DNA of 64,000 bases, from contig CAYQQR010000007.1 of assembly GCA_964420035.1 (NCBI GenBank), positions 39,907 through 103,906 of the forward strand, written 5' to 3'. The notes under the pieces were generated by a model. It did not search any database. It saw only the letters and a list, made by a program, of their open reading frames with translations, and had not been told where the DNA came from. A program made the position numbers and the translations under genes. Source of the DNA: CAYQQR01 sp964420035. Its GTDB lineage: Bacteria > Bacteroidota > Bacteroidia > Bacteroidales > SM23-62. Below are positions 1 through 9,553 of the stretch, one piece after another. The first letter of the stretch is position 1, and every line of letters starts with the position of its first letter.

Positions 1-460
1 GGAAAGAAAATTGGTCCATTCCGGAAATTTCCCTGAAATACTGATCCATTTCATGAAAGATATGCAGAGCACCCTGAACCGTTTCAGGATCCTGGTACGG
101 GTGGATTTTCGAGGCTTTGGGATGACGTGCAAATACTTCGTTAATTTTTGGATTGTATTTGACCGTGCAGGTTCCCTGGCCGATATCAATATTCAGATCA
201 GCTCCAAGGTTCTGCTGTGATAACCTCAGGTAATGTTTTAAAACCCTCATCTGTCCGATTTCCGGAAGGGACGGGGGCTTTTTCCTTATCAATTGTGAAG
301 GGAGTGAGGAAATTCCATCACCCACCTCCCTGGCGATTTCTTTATCGGCTTCCCTGAGGATAATACCCCTTTCACCCGGGGTATGCAACTGGAATATCAC
401 TTCTTCATCCCATTTGGCCTGGTGAAAATTCCTCAGATTTGATTCTTTTTTTATTTGCAT
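1..460 (-). CDS. GcvPB-like PLP enzyme subunit (partial, N-terminal 153 codons)
   Basis: This is the N-terminal part of a GcvPB-like protein, read on the minus strand from ATG at 460 and running off the left edge of the window. It starts 26 bases after the stop of the GcvPA-like gene and is surely co-transcribed with it. The fragment matches the beginning of glycine dehydrogenase subunit 2 at RHPKASKIHPYQDPETVQGA and KYNPKINE. However, where true GcvPB proteins have FYPLGSCTMKYNPK this protein has IDIGQGTCTVKYNPK, so the conserved PLGSCTM segment is altered. The PLP-binding lysine of the family lies beyond the window and cannot be checked. Family membership is secure. The exact substrate is not, because the partner subunit is equally divergent. 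Confidence 0.85.
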   Translation of the reverse strand, partial: MQIKKESNLRNFHQAKWDEEVIFQLHTPGERGIILREADKEIAREVGDGISSLPSQLIRKKPPSLPEIGQMRVLKHYLRLSQQNLGADLNIDIGQGTCTVKYNPKINEVFARHPKASKIHPYQDPETVQGALHIFHEMDQYFREISGMDQFSF

Positions 461-486
461 GTTTTATTTGTTTAACTGATCGGATT

Positions 487-1899
487 TTATTTGAGGATCT
501 CGCTCAGGCTAATAACCAGTTGGTCAATATCAGCTTTGGTATGCATTTCCGTGACACAGAAAAGTGCACAATGGTTTAGATCCGGGAATTCTCCCGAAAC
601 ATCCTTGCCCCCGAATATGCCCCTGCTGAGCAGTTCCCTGTTGATGGATTCAACCGTTTTCCCTGTTTCTGAAAAATCCACTGTGAATTCCTTGAAATGG
701 TGGGCCTCAAATCCTGGTTTGACTCGGGGAATTGCCAATATTTTTTTTCTGGCATAGAGAGCATTTTGCAGGATAACCTGTCCCAGTTCCTTCATTCCTT
801 TGGGGCCCAGCAGAGAGAGGTATACAGCACTTGAGATTCCGTACAGTGCTGCAGCCGTTCCAACAAATTCCTTGCCTTTCTCCCTGACTGCAAAGGAGGT
901 CCGGTCATAGGCGACATCTCCGAATCCCCATTCTCCTTCGACTTCTGTTTTTGCAATACCGAAAAGTCGCCAGGGGAATTCCATTACATATTTTTCTTCG
1001 TCCCCGGTACCGATGAATCCGCCCAGTGATCCCCCGAAATACATGTGGTTGCCCAGACCCTGAATATCACCACATGCGATATCGGCTCCATAGTGCGAAG
1101 GGGGAGTGAGAATTCCCAGACTGACAGGATCTGTTCCGGCGATCACAACGCCCCTTGCTTCATGCACCAGGTTTGCAATTTGATCCCCCTTTGTTTCCAG
1201 TAAACCCGGATAGGAAGGATTCTCAAAATAGATCCCGGCAAAGGACGGTGAGATCTTATTTTGAAGGTCATCCAGGTCCATCATTCCCGTGCCCCTCAGG
1301 TGTTTCACCAGTGTGATTTTCATCACCGGCTCACAGTAATTCCTGATCACTTTCAACCTGTCAGGTGAAACCGTATCCGCCACCAGTATTTCATCTTTCC
1401 CGGTGATCCTTCCGGCCATCCTGATGGAATTGCTGGCGGCCTGGCCCCAATCGAAGGTGGGGACATTCACTACATCTAAATCCAGCAATTCGGCCATCAG
1501 GCTTTCAAATTCAAACAGTGCCTGAAAACGGCCGTGGTCTTCATAGGGTTCCCCGGCATAGGCTGTCAGGAATTCGGCGCGGCCCGTGATCTCGTCACAA
1601 ATGGCAGGAACATAGTGGTTGGCACAGCCTGCCCCCAGGAAACTGATATATTCCTCACAAGTGGAATTCATGTTCAGGATATTCATCAAATGATCTCGTA
1701 ATTCCTGTTCGGATGCTATAGCCGGGGGTATATTCATTTCACCCCTGAAACGAAGTCTTTCCGGGATGTCTTCATAAAGCTCATCCACATCCTTAATACC
1801 CAGTTCTTCAAGGATCTTTTGCTTGTTTACCGGAGCTGAATTCGGTATATACGGATGAACAAAATTGTTTTTCTGTTTCATACGATTCATATTTTTCAT
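487..1899 (-). CDS. GcvPA-like subunit (divergent glycine dehydrogenase subunit 1 homologue)
   Basis: A 470-residue homologue of the P-protein alpha subunit (GcvPA), which in the glycine cleavage system pairs with GcvPB to decarboxylate glycine with PLP. The fold is recognisable throughout: HPYIPNSAPVNKQKILEELG near the N terminus, FLGAGCANHYVPAI, and DPVSLGILTPPSHYGADI in the middle. Several family hallmarks are changed. TAYTPYQPE-S-QG becomes TAYAGEPYEDHGRFQ, the ASxYDGATA segment becomes VPTFDWGQAAS, and the TSNIC/KSNIT segment is replaced by KGKEFVGTAA. Length is slightly above the usual 440-450. It follows the sulfatase by 31 bases and precedes the GcvPB-like gene by 26, so the pair belongs to the sulfatase locus. 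It may be a true glycine decarboxylase or a paralogue acting on another amino compound; I favour the latter. Confidence 0.8.
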   Translation of the reverse strand: MKNMNRMKQKNNFVHPYIPNSAPVNKQKILEELGIKDVDELYEDIPERLRFRGEMNIPPAIASEQELRDHLMNILNMNSTCEEYISFLGAGCANHYVPAICDEITGRAEFLTAYAGEPYEDHGRFQALFEFESLMAELLDLDVVNVPTFDWGQAASNSIRMAGRITGKDEILVADTVSPDRLKVIRNYCEPVMKITLVKHLRGTGMMDLDDLQNKISPSFAGIYFENPSYPGLLETKGDQIANLVHEARGVVIAGTDPVSLGILTPPSHYGADIACGDIQGLGNHMYFGGSLGGFIGTGDEEKYVMEFPWRLFGIAKTEVEGEWGFGDVAYDRTSFAVREKGKEFVGTAAALYGISSAVYLSLLGPKGMKELGQVILQNALYARKKILAIPRVKPGFEAHHFKEFTVDFSETGKTVESINRELLSRGIFGGKDVSGEFPDLNHCALFCVTEMHTKADIDQLVISLSEILK

Positions 1900-1930
1900 T
1901 TCGACCGATAAGCATTTAATAAGGGTTACG

Positions 1931-3367
1931 TCAGTTAACGGGATCCTCTGTTGCAGCCAGCCGGTCTGGACCAGGCTCCAAGTTTGAAAGATGTTCGTTC
2001 ACTAATTCTTCAATTTCTTCCAGTACTTCAGGGTATTCACCGGATATATCATATTGTTCGGAGGGATCAATATTCAGGTTGTACAACTGAGGCCTGTCCA
2101 ATTCGGTTCTCTTGATATTATGAGTATTTCCACCCCATCCTCCTTCAATAATGAAATGTGCTTTGAATTCACCCTCACGGGCCGCGTAAATTGAACGGCC
2201 CCTGTAAAACATAAGATCATTCCGGGGACTTTCTTTTCCCTCCCTGAGGCATGAGGAAAGATCAACCCCGTCAATGATCCGGTCTTTCGGGATATCCGCT
2301 CCGCCAATGTTACAGATGGTTGTAAACAGATCCATGGTGCATCCCATATCACTTACCACGCCAGGTTCAATGGCCCCTTTCCACCAAAAGATGCAGGGCA
2401 CCCGCATACCACCTTCCCAGGTAGTGCCTTTGCCCTCACGTAACAAACCGGCTGTACCGCCATGTGTTTTATATTCGAGCCACGGCCCGTTATCAGAAGT
2501 GAAAACGATTAAGGTATTCTTGTCCAGACCTTCTTCTTTCAGAACTTTCATAATCTGACCCAGGCCATGATCGATTTCCTCGATCACATCACCATAGGGT
2601 CCGCGCAAACTTTTATCCCTGAATTCTTCCGATGCAAACAAAGGAACATGGGGCATGGAATGAGCGAGGTAAAGGAAAAAGGGTTGAGTGTTGTTTTCTT
2701 TAATAAACCTGACGGATTCATCCGTGTATCGCCTGGTAATGGTGTTTTGATCGGCAGGACGTTCAATGATCTCCGTATCGCGGATCAAAGGGACATTAAA
2801 ATATTCTATCTCGGGATCTAAACTGGCCTCATATGGATCCATCCCTTCAGATAGATCCATGTCATTGCTATATGGGATACCGAAGTAATAATCGAACCCA
2901 TTGTTTGCCGGCAGGTATCGTGGTCTGTGCCCGAGATGCCATTTCCCGATGGCCGCGGTAACATAACCCTCTTTTTTCAATACTTCTGCCAGGGTAATTT
3001 CATTTTCAGGAAGACCATATAAGGAATTCGGGAACAAAACCCTGGTTTCATCACTGCACATGCCGCTGCGTATAGGATAACGGCCGGTTAGCAATGCTGC
3101 CCTGGATGGCGTGGATACACTGGAGACTGAATAAAAGTTGGTCCACTTCTGGCCTTCAAAAGCCATTTGATCCAAATTGGGTGTTTTGATCGTAGGGTGA
3201 CCATACACACCCAAATCTGCATAACCCAGGTCATCAGTCAGGATGATAATAATGTTAGGGGTGGAGCTTTGGTCCGCTTTTTCAGGGATGCAACTTTGTT
3301 GGACTAATAACCCGGCTGATAACGAGCTCATTAGAACTGAAAGTTTTCTAAAAGGCAGATTTTTCAT
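1931..3367 (-). CDS. Sulfatase, S1 family, Ser-type (arylsulfatase-like lipoprotein)
   Basis: Sulfatase of about 478 residues that hydrolyses sulfate esters, probably on a polysaccharide in the periplasm or at the cell surface. The metal-binding start NIIIILTDDLGYADLG is typical. The activation motif is SVSTPSRAALLTGRYP, a serine in S-x-P-x-R, so formylglycine formation would need an anaerobic radical-SAM maturase (anSME). Further family motifs are AIGKWHLGH and FTSDNGP. I place the start at the ATG at 3367; the frame is open to a TTG at 3385, but the signal sequence begins cleanly at MKNLPFRKLSV. A cysteine follows at QQSC, a loose lipobox, so surface lipoprotein status is possible. It lies 39 bases downstream of the SDR gene. 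Confidence 0.92.
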   Translation of the reverse strand: MKNLPFRKLSVLMSSLSAGLLVQQSCIPEKADQSSTPNIIIILTDDLGYADLGVYGHPTIKTPNLDQMAFEGQKWTNFYSVSSVSTPSRAALLTGRYPIRSGMCSDETRVLFPNSLYGLPENEITLAEVLKKEGYVTAAIGKWHLGHRPRYLPANNGFDYYFGIPYSNDMDLSEGMDPYEASLDPEIEYFNVPLIRDTEIIERPADQNTITRRYTDESVRFIKENNTQPFFLYLAHSMPHVPLFASEEFRDKSLRGPYGDVIEEIDHGLGQIMKVLKEEGLDKNTLIVFTSDNGPWLEYKTHGGTAGLLREGKGTTWEGGMRVPCIFWWKGAIEPGVVSDMGCTMDLFTTICNIGGADIPKDRIIDGVDLSSCLREGKESPRNDLMFYRGRSIYAAREGEFKAHFIIEGGWGGNTHNIKRTELDRPQLYNLNIDPSEQYDISGEYPEVLEEIEELVNEHLSNLEPGPDRLAATEDPVN

Positions 3368-3406
3368 AAATAAGCAATTTTCCAAAAAAGGTTAGTTTTT
3401 TAATAA

Positions 3407-4198
3407 TTATGCTATTCCTCCTCCATCAACAACAAGATGTGCTCCGGTGATCCAGGAAGACATTTCGCTTGCAAAAAACAGTACCACATTGGCAACATCT
3501 TCTACAGTGCCCAATCTTTGGATGGGACGTTCCTTTGCACAACTTTTCCTATATTCTTCGTCATATACCCCGCCTAACTGTTCACATTCACTTTTTAGCA
3601 TCGGAGTGTCAATATCTCCGGGACATACGGTATTGACCCTGATGTTATACCTGCCGAAATCGATGGCCATGGCCCGGGTCATATTCAGGGTTCCCCCTTT
3701 CATAGCACAATAGGATACTGCATTCTCTCCCCCTTTGAGCGACCATCCCGAACCTGTATTGATGATACTTCCACCACCTGACTTGATCATAAACGGAACA
3801 GCATATTTTGTAAGAAGGTACTGGCCTTTCAATGATACGTCCAGGGTCAGGTCCCATTCCTCAGGGTCAAGGTCCAATGCATTCTTTCTGATCGCGATCC
3901 CGGCATTATTGAAAAGAATATCAATCCTGCCGAATGCTTTTGCTGCATCATGAATGGCCTTTTCACAATCAGCGGCAATACGCACATCGCATCGGAAATA
4001 CCTGGCAATACTACCGTTTCCGGAAATTTCTTCCGCGGCACGGGGTCCATTCTGATCATTTATGTCCAGGATTGCTACATTCGCGCCAAATTCAGCCAAT
4101 TTCTTAGCGGTTCCAAATCCAATGCCTGATGCACCTCCTGAAATGACCGCGACTTTTCCTGCCAGAGAGAGTGGATTGTCAGATTCACTTTCATTCAT
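3407..4198 (-). CDS. SDR family NAD(P)-dependent oxidoreductase
   Basis: A 263-residue classical short-chain dehydrogenase. The Rossmann glycine motif GGASGIGFG is near the N terminus, the structural NNAG motif is present, and the active site YCAMK follows a serine-bearing strand (INTGSGWSL). The C-terminal VVDGGG is typical of the glucose/3-oxoacyl reductase branch. It is the first gene of a minus-strand group with the Ser-type sulfatase and the GcvPAB-like pair. In that context it may oxidise a released sugar or a side-chain alcohol, but the sequence alone does not fix the substrate. Its start lies downstream of the SusD terminator hairpin, which suggests its own promoter in the preceding gap. 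Confidence 0.9.
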   Translation of the reverse strand: MNESESDNPLSLAGKVAVISGGASGIGFGTAKKLAEFGANVAILDINDQNGPRAAEEISGNGSIARYFRCDVRIAADCEKAIHDAAKAFGRIDILFNNAGIAIRKNALDLDPEEWDLTLDVSLKGQYLLTKYAVPFMIKSGGGSIINTGSGWSLKGGENAVSYCAMKGGTLNMTRAMAIDFGRYNIRVNTVCPGDIDTPMLKSECEQLGGVYDEEYRKSCAKERPIQRLGTVEDVANVVLFFASEMSSWITGAHLVVDGGGIA

Positions 4199-4448
4199 GA
4201 TTTATACTATTTTCAGATTTCTGTCCAAAGAGTGGAATTTGTTGAGAAGCAGATTAACAAACAATGCTTCTGATCCGTACTACGTTGAAGCGGAATTTTA
4301 GTGTTATCCTCGCTTTTACCATTCAAATGACCCTACATTTCCAGTAAAAACAGGAGCTTATTGGGGTTTCACTAATAATGGAAAAAATAATTAGTAAGCC
4401 GGTTGGATACCGCGAAGGATCCTACCATCAAGCGTTACATTGGTAAAT
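4199..4448. other. Intergenic gap between SDR and the SusD terminator, no gene seen
   Basis: No plausible coding sequence was found on either strand. The gap is AT-rich and should carry the promoter for the minus-strand SDR-sulfatase-GcvPAB group. An imperfect inverted repeat (ACTAATAAT ... ATAATTAGT) sits near 4370-4397 and could be an operator, but this is only a visual impression. Confidence 0.4.
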
Positions 4449-4481
4449 AAGGTGGTACCCGGGGAACATGGGTACCACCTT
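4449..4481 (-). terminator. Stem-loop terminator after susD-like gene
   Basis: A perfect 12-bp stem, AAGGTGGTACCC at 4449-4460 and GGGTACCACCTT at 4470-4481, with a 9-base loop, lies 14 bases beyond the SusD stop. On the minus strand it ends in CCTTATTTACC, a weak T-rich tail. It probably ends the SusC-SusD transcript and separates it from the SDR-sulfatase group. Confidence 0.75.
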
Positions 4482-4494
4482 AAGCTTGTATAAT

Positions 4495-6018
4495 CTAATA
4501 ACCTTCGTTTTGCTGTATATTGGGATTTGCATCGATTTCCGCCTGGGGAATGGGCCATAGTTCTGATATTCCATCCACGAAATTCTCAGCAGAGTACCGG
4601 TTGTGAGCAGTCAAAACAGCACTTATCCCGCCATCCTTCCCAAATCCATACCATCTCACAAGGTCGTCAAAACGGGTTGCTTCCAGGCAAAATTCAAGCG
4701 GCCGTTCGACCTGCCTGATGTGTTCCCTTAATTCTGCCTGGGTCATTGAACCCAACAAGGCAGAACCGGCTCTTTCCCTGACCTCGTTTACATAATCGAT
4801 GGCATCCCCTGTTTCATCCTGTTCATTCAGGGCTTCTGCAAGCATCAGCAGCACATCAGAATACCGGATGATGTAAAAATTATTATCACCTTTAGTTCTG
4901 TGTGGCCATTCATCCTCACGCACAGCAGCCCATTTTTTCCAGCACATTCTGTCTTCATCGGGTAGTCCCTGACTGGTAAAATATTCTCTGTAGGTCATTC
5001 CTTCCCAGTACCAGACATCACAGCCCGGGTCATCATAAAGAACGGATCCGTAGAAGCGCTCCGAGAGACTGCCGTCAGCAGCCGTATCAGTAAGGAACAA
5101 TTGTTTGCCCCAATCGGTCACCCACAGTGATTTCCAGTTAGAAGCCTGCATCGGAGTATTCCAGGATTCAACCCGGCCACCTTCTTCACTACTGCTAAAA
5201 TTAATTTCCCAGATGGATTCTTTATTATGTTCATTCAAACCTGAGAATAATGAAAAGTAATCCTCCTCCAGTTCGTATCCCATACCGGTTACTTCCCTGA
5301 ATTCATCTTCAGCATCGCCCCATTTCTCCTGGAAAAGATATACTTTTCCCAGGTAAGCTGTTGCAGCGCCTTTGGTGACCCTGCCCAGCCATTTTTCTTC
5401 CCATGAATCCGGCAGGACAGCTTTGGCAGCCTGGAAATCACTTTCAATCCGTGCCCACACCACATCAGCAGATACCTGTGGTTTATAAAAATCATCAGGG
5501 GTCTTGGCCATTTCGGTTACTATAATGATATTGCCAAAATTTTTAAGCAGCAGAAAATAGGCATGGGCCCTGGCAAACTTGGCTTCACCGTCATACATTG
5601 CCTTTTTTGTGGCATCCAGATCGTCCATGTTGGCCACGTTCTCGATGATCTGGTTAGCGGTGAAGATCATTCGGTAGCACCATTTCCATTGGTTTCTTTG
5701 CATGTATTGCGTAGGCGTATAGCTATATTCTGAAATGGCCTGCTGGGGTTGCCAGAACTGCCAGCGGGTCATATCACTCCTGGCCTCCTGACACATAAAA
5801 TAATGCTCATTGAAATCCCATTGTTCGGACCACTCACCCATTCCGATGGTGGCATACAGGGCAACGATTGCCTTATCGACATCTTCCTCTGTTTTCCAGA
5901 ACTGATCGGGAGTGATTTCATTCGGATTGGTCACATCCAGGTAATCTTTTTCACATCCGATGGATGCGAATAACATGATGATTACCAATATCCATTTGAT
6001 CTTATTTATATATTTCAT
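4495..6018 (-). CDS. SusD/RagB family nutrient-binding outer-membrane lipoprotein
   Basis: A 507-residue SusD-like protein, the surface glycan-binding lid of a SusCD uptake complex. The N terminus has a lipoprotein signal with a lipobox at FASIGCEKDYLD, followed by the typical NPNEITPDQFWKTEEDV start of mature SusD proteins. The body carries the TPR-like helices expected of the family (FARAHAYFLLLKNFGN), and the C terminus has RLDDLVRW-like FDDLVRWYG and the closing LWPIPQAEIDANPNIQQNEGY. It sits 19 bases downstream of the SusC gene on the same strand and is followed by a strong stem-loop. With its SusC partner it should bind and import an oligosaccharide, plausibly a sulfated one given the flanking sulfatases. 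Confidence 0.95.
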   Translation of the reverse strand: MKYINKIKWILVIIMLFASIGCEKDYLDVTNPNEITPDQFWKTEEDVDKAIVALYATIGMGEWSEQWDFNEHYFMCQEARSDMTRWQFWQPQQAISEYSYTPTQYMQRNQWKWCYRMIFTANQIIENVANMDDLDATKKAMYDGEAKFARAHAYFLLLKNFGNIIIVTEMAKTPDDFYKPQVSADVVWARIESDFQAAKAVLPDSWEEKWLGRVTKGAATAYLGKVYLFQEKWGDAEDEFREVTGMGYELEEDYFSLFSGLNEHNKESIWEINFSSSEEGGRVESWNTPMQASNWKSLWVTDWGKQLFLTDTAADGSLSERFYGSVLYDDPGCDVWYWEGMTYREYFTSQGLPDEDRMCWKKWAAVREDEWPHRTKGDNNFYIIRYSDVLLMLAEALNEQDETGDAIDYVNEVRERAGSALLGSMTQAELREHIRQVERPLEFCLEATRFDDLVRWYGFGKDGGISAVLTAHNRYSAENFVDGISELWPIPQAEIDANPNIQQNEGY

Positions 6019-6037
6019 GATTAATTACCTCCTTAAT

Positions 6038-9000
6038 TTAGAACGATACCTGTACTCCGACGATAGCTTTTCTTGCAACAGGGTAGGGATACCTGTCAAT
6101 ACCACTGGCGAAGGAATCACCTCCGCCTCCTATACCCGGATCCCATCCTTTGTATTTTGTAATGGTCAGCAGGTTTTCAGCGCCTATATATATCCTGAAG
6201 TTGGAGACACCCACCCTGTTGATCAAATTATGCGGAAGGTTGTAACCAAGCTCAATGTGCTTGATTCGCAGGTAGGTAGCATTTTCAAGATACAGGTCAC
6301 TTTCCCTCACGTTAAAATGACTGGCATCGGTGACAAGCCTTGGAATATCCGTATCCGTATTCTCGGGGGTCCATGAATCCAGCATGTCCTTGTGCCAACC
6401 ATGATATTCTTCGGCCATACTGGCCATCCATCTTCCTCCGTTATACTTTTTCACTCCCAGTGAGGAGTAGAGGAACATGTTCAGGTCGAAATTTTTGAAG
6501 GATGAGTTGAATGTAAGGCTCATCTCAGCCTTTGGCAATCCGCTGCCCATAAAAACCTTGTCGTCATTGCTGATCTCACCGTCGCCATTGGTATCCTTGA
6601 TCTTGAGATCTCCCGGTTCTGCATCAGGCATAATGGGATCGCCTGTCGGGCCGGTGTAGGAATCAATTTCACCCTGGGTCTGGAAAAGCCCGTCGGTCTC
6701 GAACAAGTAAAATTCACCGAGTTCCGTACCCACTTCTGTCCTGGTGACATCATTAAGGGCCCAGTAGACTGCACCTCCAACGATTGCTTCGGTTCCAATA
6801 TTTCCTAGTTTGATCACCTCATTCGTATTGGTAGCGAATGTCATCCTGAAATTATATTTGAAGTTTCCTTCATATTTGCGCCATCCTGCCAGCAGTTCAA
6901 ATCCCTGGTTTTTAATAGAGGCGGCATTCACAGGCGGGGATTCGTTACTTCCAGCTGACAGGGGGATCGGGACAGCATAAAGGATATCTTCCACGTTCTT
7001 GATATAATAATCAGCTTCCAGGGTAAACCTATTGGCAAACAATCCCATGTCCACACCAATATTGGTCGATTTTGTAGTTTCCCACCTCAGATCGACAGAA
7101 GGAAACGAGACTTGCCGGGCGCCGATAAAAATGGGTTGCGACGGGCCGGGACCAAAAGGATAGTTGGTTAACCCGGAATGATCCGTAAGTATGGTAGGGA
7201 TATAAGTATAATTACCCACCTCCTGCATCCCCAGTGAACCGTAACTTGCCCTCAACTTCAAATGGTTCATGAAATCTTTCGCGGATTCGAAAAATGATTC
7301 TTCACTGAGGCGCCATCCCAGGGATACGGAAGGGAAGACTCCCCAGCGGTTTTCTTCTGCAAATCGAGAGGAACCGTCTCTCCTGACGTTGGCCTGTACA
7401 AGGTACCGGTTATCGAAAGCATATGTTAACCTGCCAAACTGGGATAACAACCTGTATTCCCAATCCCCTCCATCGTTGCCTTTATCCTGCGGGGCTCCCC
7501 CCAGGTTCTGGATAGAGTTGGAAGGAGTATTTTTACCTTCCCCGCTGAACCAGTGATACTTATTACTTTCTCTTGAATAGCCGGCCAATGCACCAAAGGT
7601 ATGATTACCCAATTCAAGATTATAGCTAAGTATATGATCCATTATATTATGAATTCCATTTCCATACCTTTCCCAAATTTCTGATACTGATCTGTACGTA
7701 TTCTCATCTGTATATGATTGCGGGGAAAAATTAAATCTGGTATCGCGTGAATAATTCTGGCTGATCCTGAAGAGGTACTTAAGATTCTTAACCGGTTCAA
7801 ATTCAAGGTAAGCAGATGCCAGCATCAAATCATTCTTATAGGTTCTTACGATCTCTTCTGCATCCTGTACGAGGTTTGTAGATTCTTTAAATCCGATTTC
7901 CCTTAACCTTTCCCCATAACCAGAAGGTGTTGATGGATCATAAATTTTCTGGAGGGGATTTGCCTGTATAAGGGCCCAGAAAAAATATCTATTATCCCAG
8001 CGTGATCCATCGTTAACGGTGTAGCCGAATGACTGACCAATTTTTAGTTTCTCGGAAACCTTATAATCTGAATTCACTCTTATTGAAAACTGTTTGTCAT
8101 CCGATCCCAGACGAATACCTTCTTCTTCCTTGTATCCGGCAGAAACGTAAAAATTGAAGTCATCCCCGGACCTGGAAATCGAAAGTTCGTGTTTATGCTC
8201 TAAAGCGCTCCTGAAAATTGCATTTTCCCAGTCGGTATTTCCAAATTGGTCGGGATTTTCGTCATACATTGTAACAAACAATGGATACTCTGAACCGGAA
8301 TTATCGGCTGCAAGCTTGGCCGTCTTAATAAAGTCAGGGGCATTATCAATTAAGCCGAAATCCTTTTCCCGGGAATTTGAACTGACATATCCACGGTATC
8401 CTACCTGGGTTTTGCCCTTTGCACCGGATATTCCTCTCTTGGTATTGATGATCACCACACCGTTTGCAGCACGGGATCCGTAAATAGCGGCTGAAGCAGC
8501 ATCTTTTAAGATATTAATGGATTCAATATCCTTGGGATCTACCGCGTTGATATCGGAAGGTACCCCATCTACTATGACCAATGGGAAATGGTTGTTCAAT
8601 GTACCAATCCCCCTGATCCTGATATCAGCCCCGGCACCCGGATCAGCATTGGATTGCACAACATTGACCCCCGCGACCTGCCCCTGAAGAGATACCGCGG
8701 CATTGTTGGATGCAACCTTTTGCATGTCTTCAATTCTGACTGTCGAAACAGCCCCGGTGACGTCAGTTTTTTTCTGGGTGCCGTATCCGATGACCACCAG
8801 CTCTTCCAGTTCCGTTAATGCGGAAGTCAGCTCTACATCAATTACGCTCTTGTTGCCAACACGAATTTCCTTGGTGACAAATCCTACATAGCTGAACACC
8901 AGGACAGCATCCTCATCTGGAACGGTGATTTCATAGTTACCTTCGACATCTGTAATTACGCCCCTCGTGGTTCCTTTAATAACTACATTAACTCCAATCA

Positions 9001-9460
9001 GGGGTTCTCCGGATTCATCGGTCACGGTTCCTCTTACAACCGGTTCCTGTTTGATTGTAAGGACCCTCTTGGACTTGTCAAGGTCATTCCTGACCAGTAC
9101 AATATGCCGGTCGAAAACATAATAACTGACCTGATCATTGTCAAATAATGAACTCAGGATCAGATTAATTCCGGCCTCCTTAAAATCAGCATTAACTTTC
9201 CTTTCAACATCAATCGCTTTATTGTCATACGCGAAGGAAAATTCTGACTGATTCTCGATTTCCTTAAGAAATTCCTTAACGGGTGCGTTTTTCATCTCTA
9301 TGCTCAATTTGGTCTCCTGAGCATAAGATGAAGATGCAAAGACACCTGCAAGGCTTGCCAGGTAAACAAACAAGATTGTTAATTTCATTCGCTTAATTAT
9401 TAATGAGTTCGTAACAATCTTATGGGAGAAGCAATTGGAAAAAATCAATAATTTTTTCAT
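6038..9460 (-). CDS. SusC/RagA family TonB-dependent receptor with STN domain
   Basis: An 1140-residue TonB-dependent outer-membrane transporter. Domains in order: signal peptide (the hydrophobic run MKLTILFVYLASLAGVF starts at residue 25, so either residue 1 or 25 may be the start); STN secretin/TonB short domain at about 50-120; a carboxypeptidase-regulatory-like domain at about 140-215 (GTVTDESGEPLIGVNVVIKG); the SusC motif VVIGYGTQKKTDVTGAVSTV; plug; and a long beta-barrel ending in VGVQVSF. An STN domain is the usual mark of receptors that signal to a FecR/ECF pair, which is exactly what lies upstream. Function: energy-dependent import of an oligosaccharide with the adjacent SusD, coupled to transcriptional induction of the locus. 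Confidence 0.96.
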   Translation of the reverse strand: MKKLLIFSNCFSHKIVTNSLIIKRMKLTILFVYLASLAGVFASSSYAQETKLSIEMKNAPVKEFLKEIENQSEFSFAYDNKAIDVERKVNADFKEAGINLILSSLFDNDQVSYYVFDRHIVLVRNDLDKSKRVLTIKQEPVVRGTVTDESGEPLIGVNVVIKGTTRGVITDVEGNYEITVPDEDAVLVFSYVGFVTKEIRVGNKSVIDVELTSALTELEELVVIGYGTQKKTDVTGAVSTVRIEDMQKVASNNAAVSLQGQVAGVNVVQSNADPGAGADIRIRGIGTLNNHFPLVIVDGVPSDINAVDPKDIESINILKDAASAAIYGSRAANGVVIINTKRGISGAKGKTQVGYRGYVSSNSREKDFGLIDNAPDFIKTAKLAADNSGSEYPLFVTMYDENPDQFGNTDWENAIFRSALEHKHELSISRSGDDFNFYVSAGYKEEEGIRLGSDDKQFSIRVNSDYKVSEKLKIGQSFGYTVNDGSRWDNRYFFWALIQANPLQKIYDPSTPSGYGERLREIGFKESTNLVQDAEEIVRTYKNDLMLASAYLEFEPVKNLKYLFRISQNYSRDTRFNFSPQSYTDENTYRSVSEIWERYGNGIHNIMDHILSYNLELGNHTFGALAGYSRESNKYHWFSGEGKNTPSNSIQNLGGAPQDKGNDGGDWEYRLLSQFGRLTYAFDNRYLVQANVRRDGSSRFAEENRWGVFPSVSLGWRLSEESFFESAKDFMNHLKLRASYGSLGMQEVGNYTYIPTILTDHSGLTNYPFGPGPSQPIFIGARQVSFPSVDLRWETTKSTNIGVDMGLFANRFTLEADYYIKNVEDILYAVPIPLSAGSNESPPVNAASIKNQGFELLAGWRKYEGNFKYNFRMTFATNTNEVIKLGNIGTEAIVGGAVYWALNDVTRTEVGTELGEFYLFETDGLFQTQGEIDSYTGPTGDPIMPDAEPGDLKIKDTNGDGEISNDDKVFMGSGLPKAEMSLTFNSSFKNFDLNMFLYSSLGVKKYNGGRWMASMAEEYHGWHKDMLDSWTPENTDTDIPRLVTDASHFNVRESDLYLENATYLRIKHIELGYNLPHNLINRVGVSNFRIYIGAENLLTITKYKGWDPGIGGGGDSFASGIDRYPYPVARKAIVGVQVSF

Positions 9461-9553
9461 ATTTTTGCCAAGATTATTAGCTACACGCAGGTATTTACTT
9501 TAGCGAGGCAAAAACACCTGTGGTACCTTAGTTAATAAATCGTTTTACTTTCT

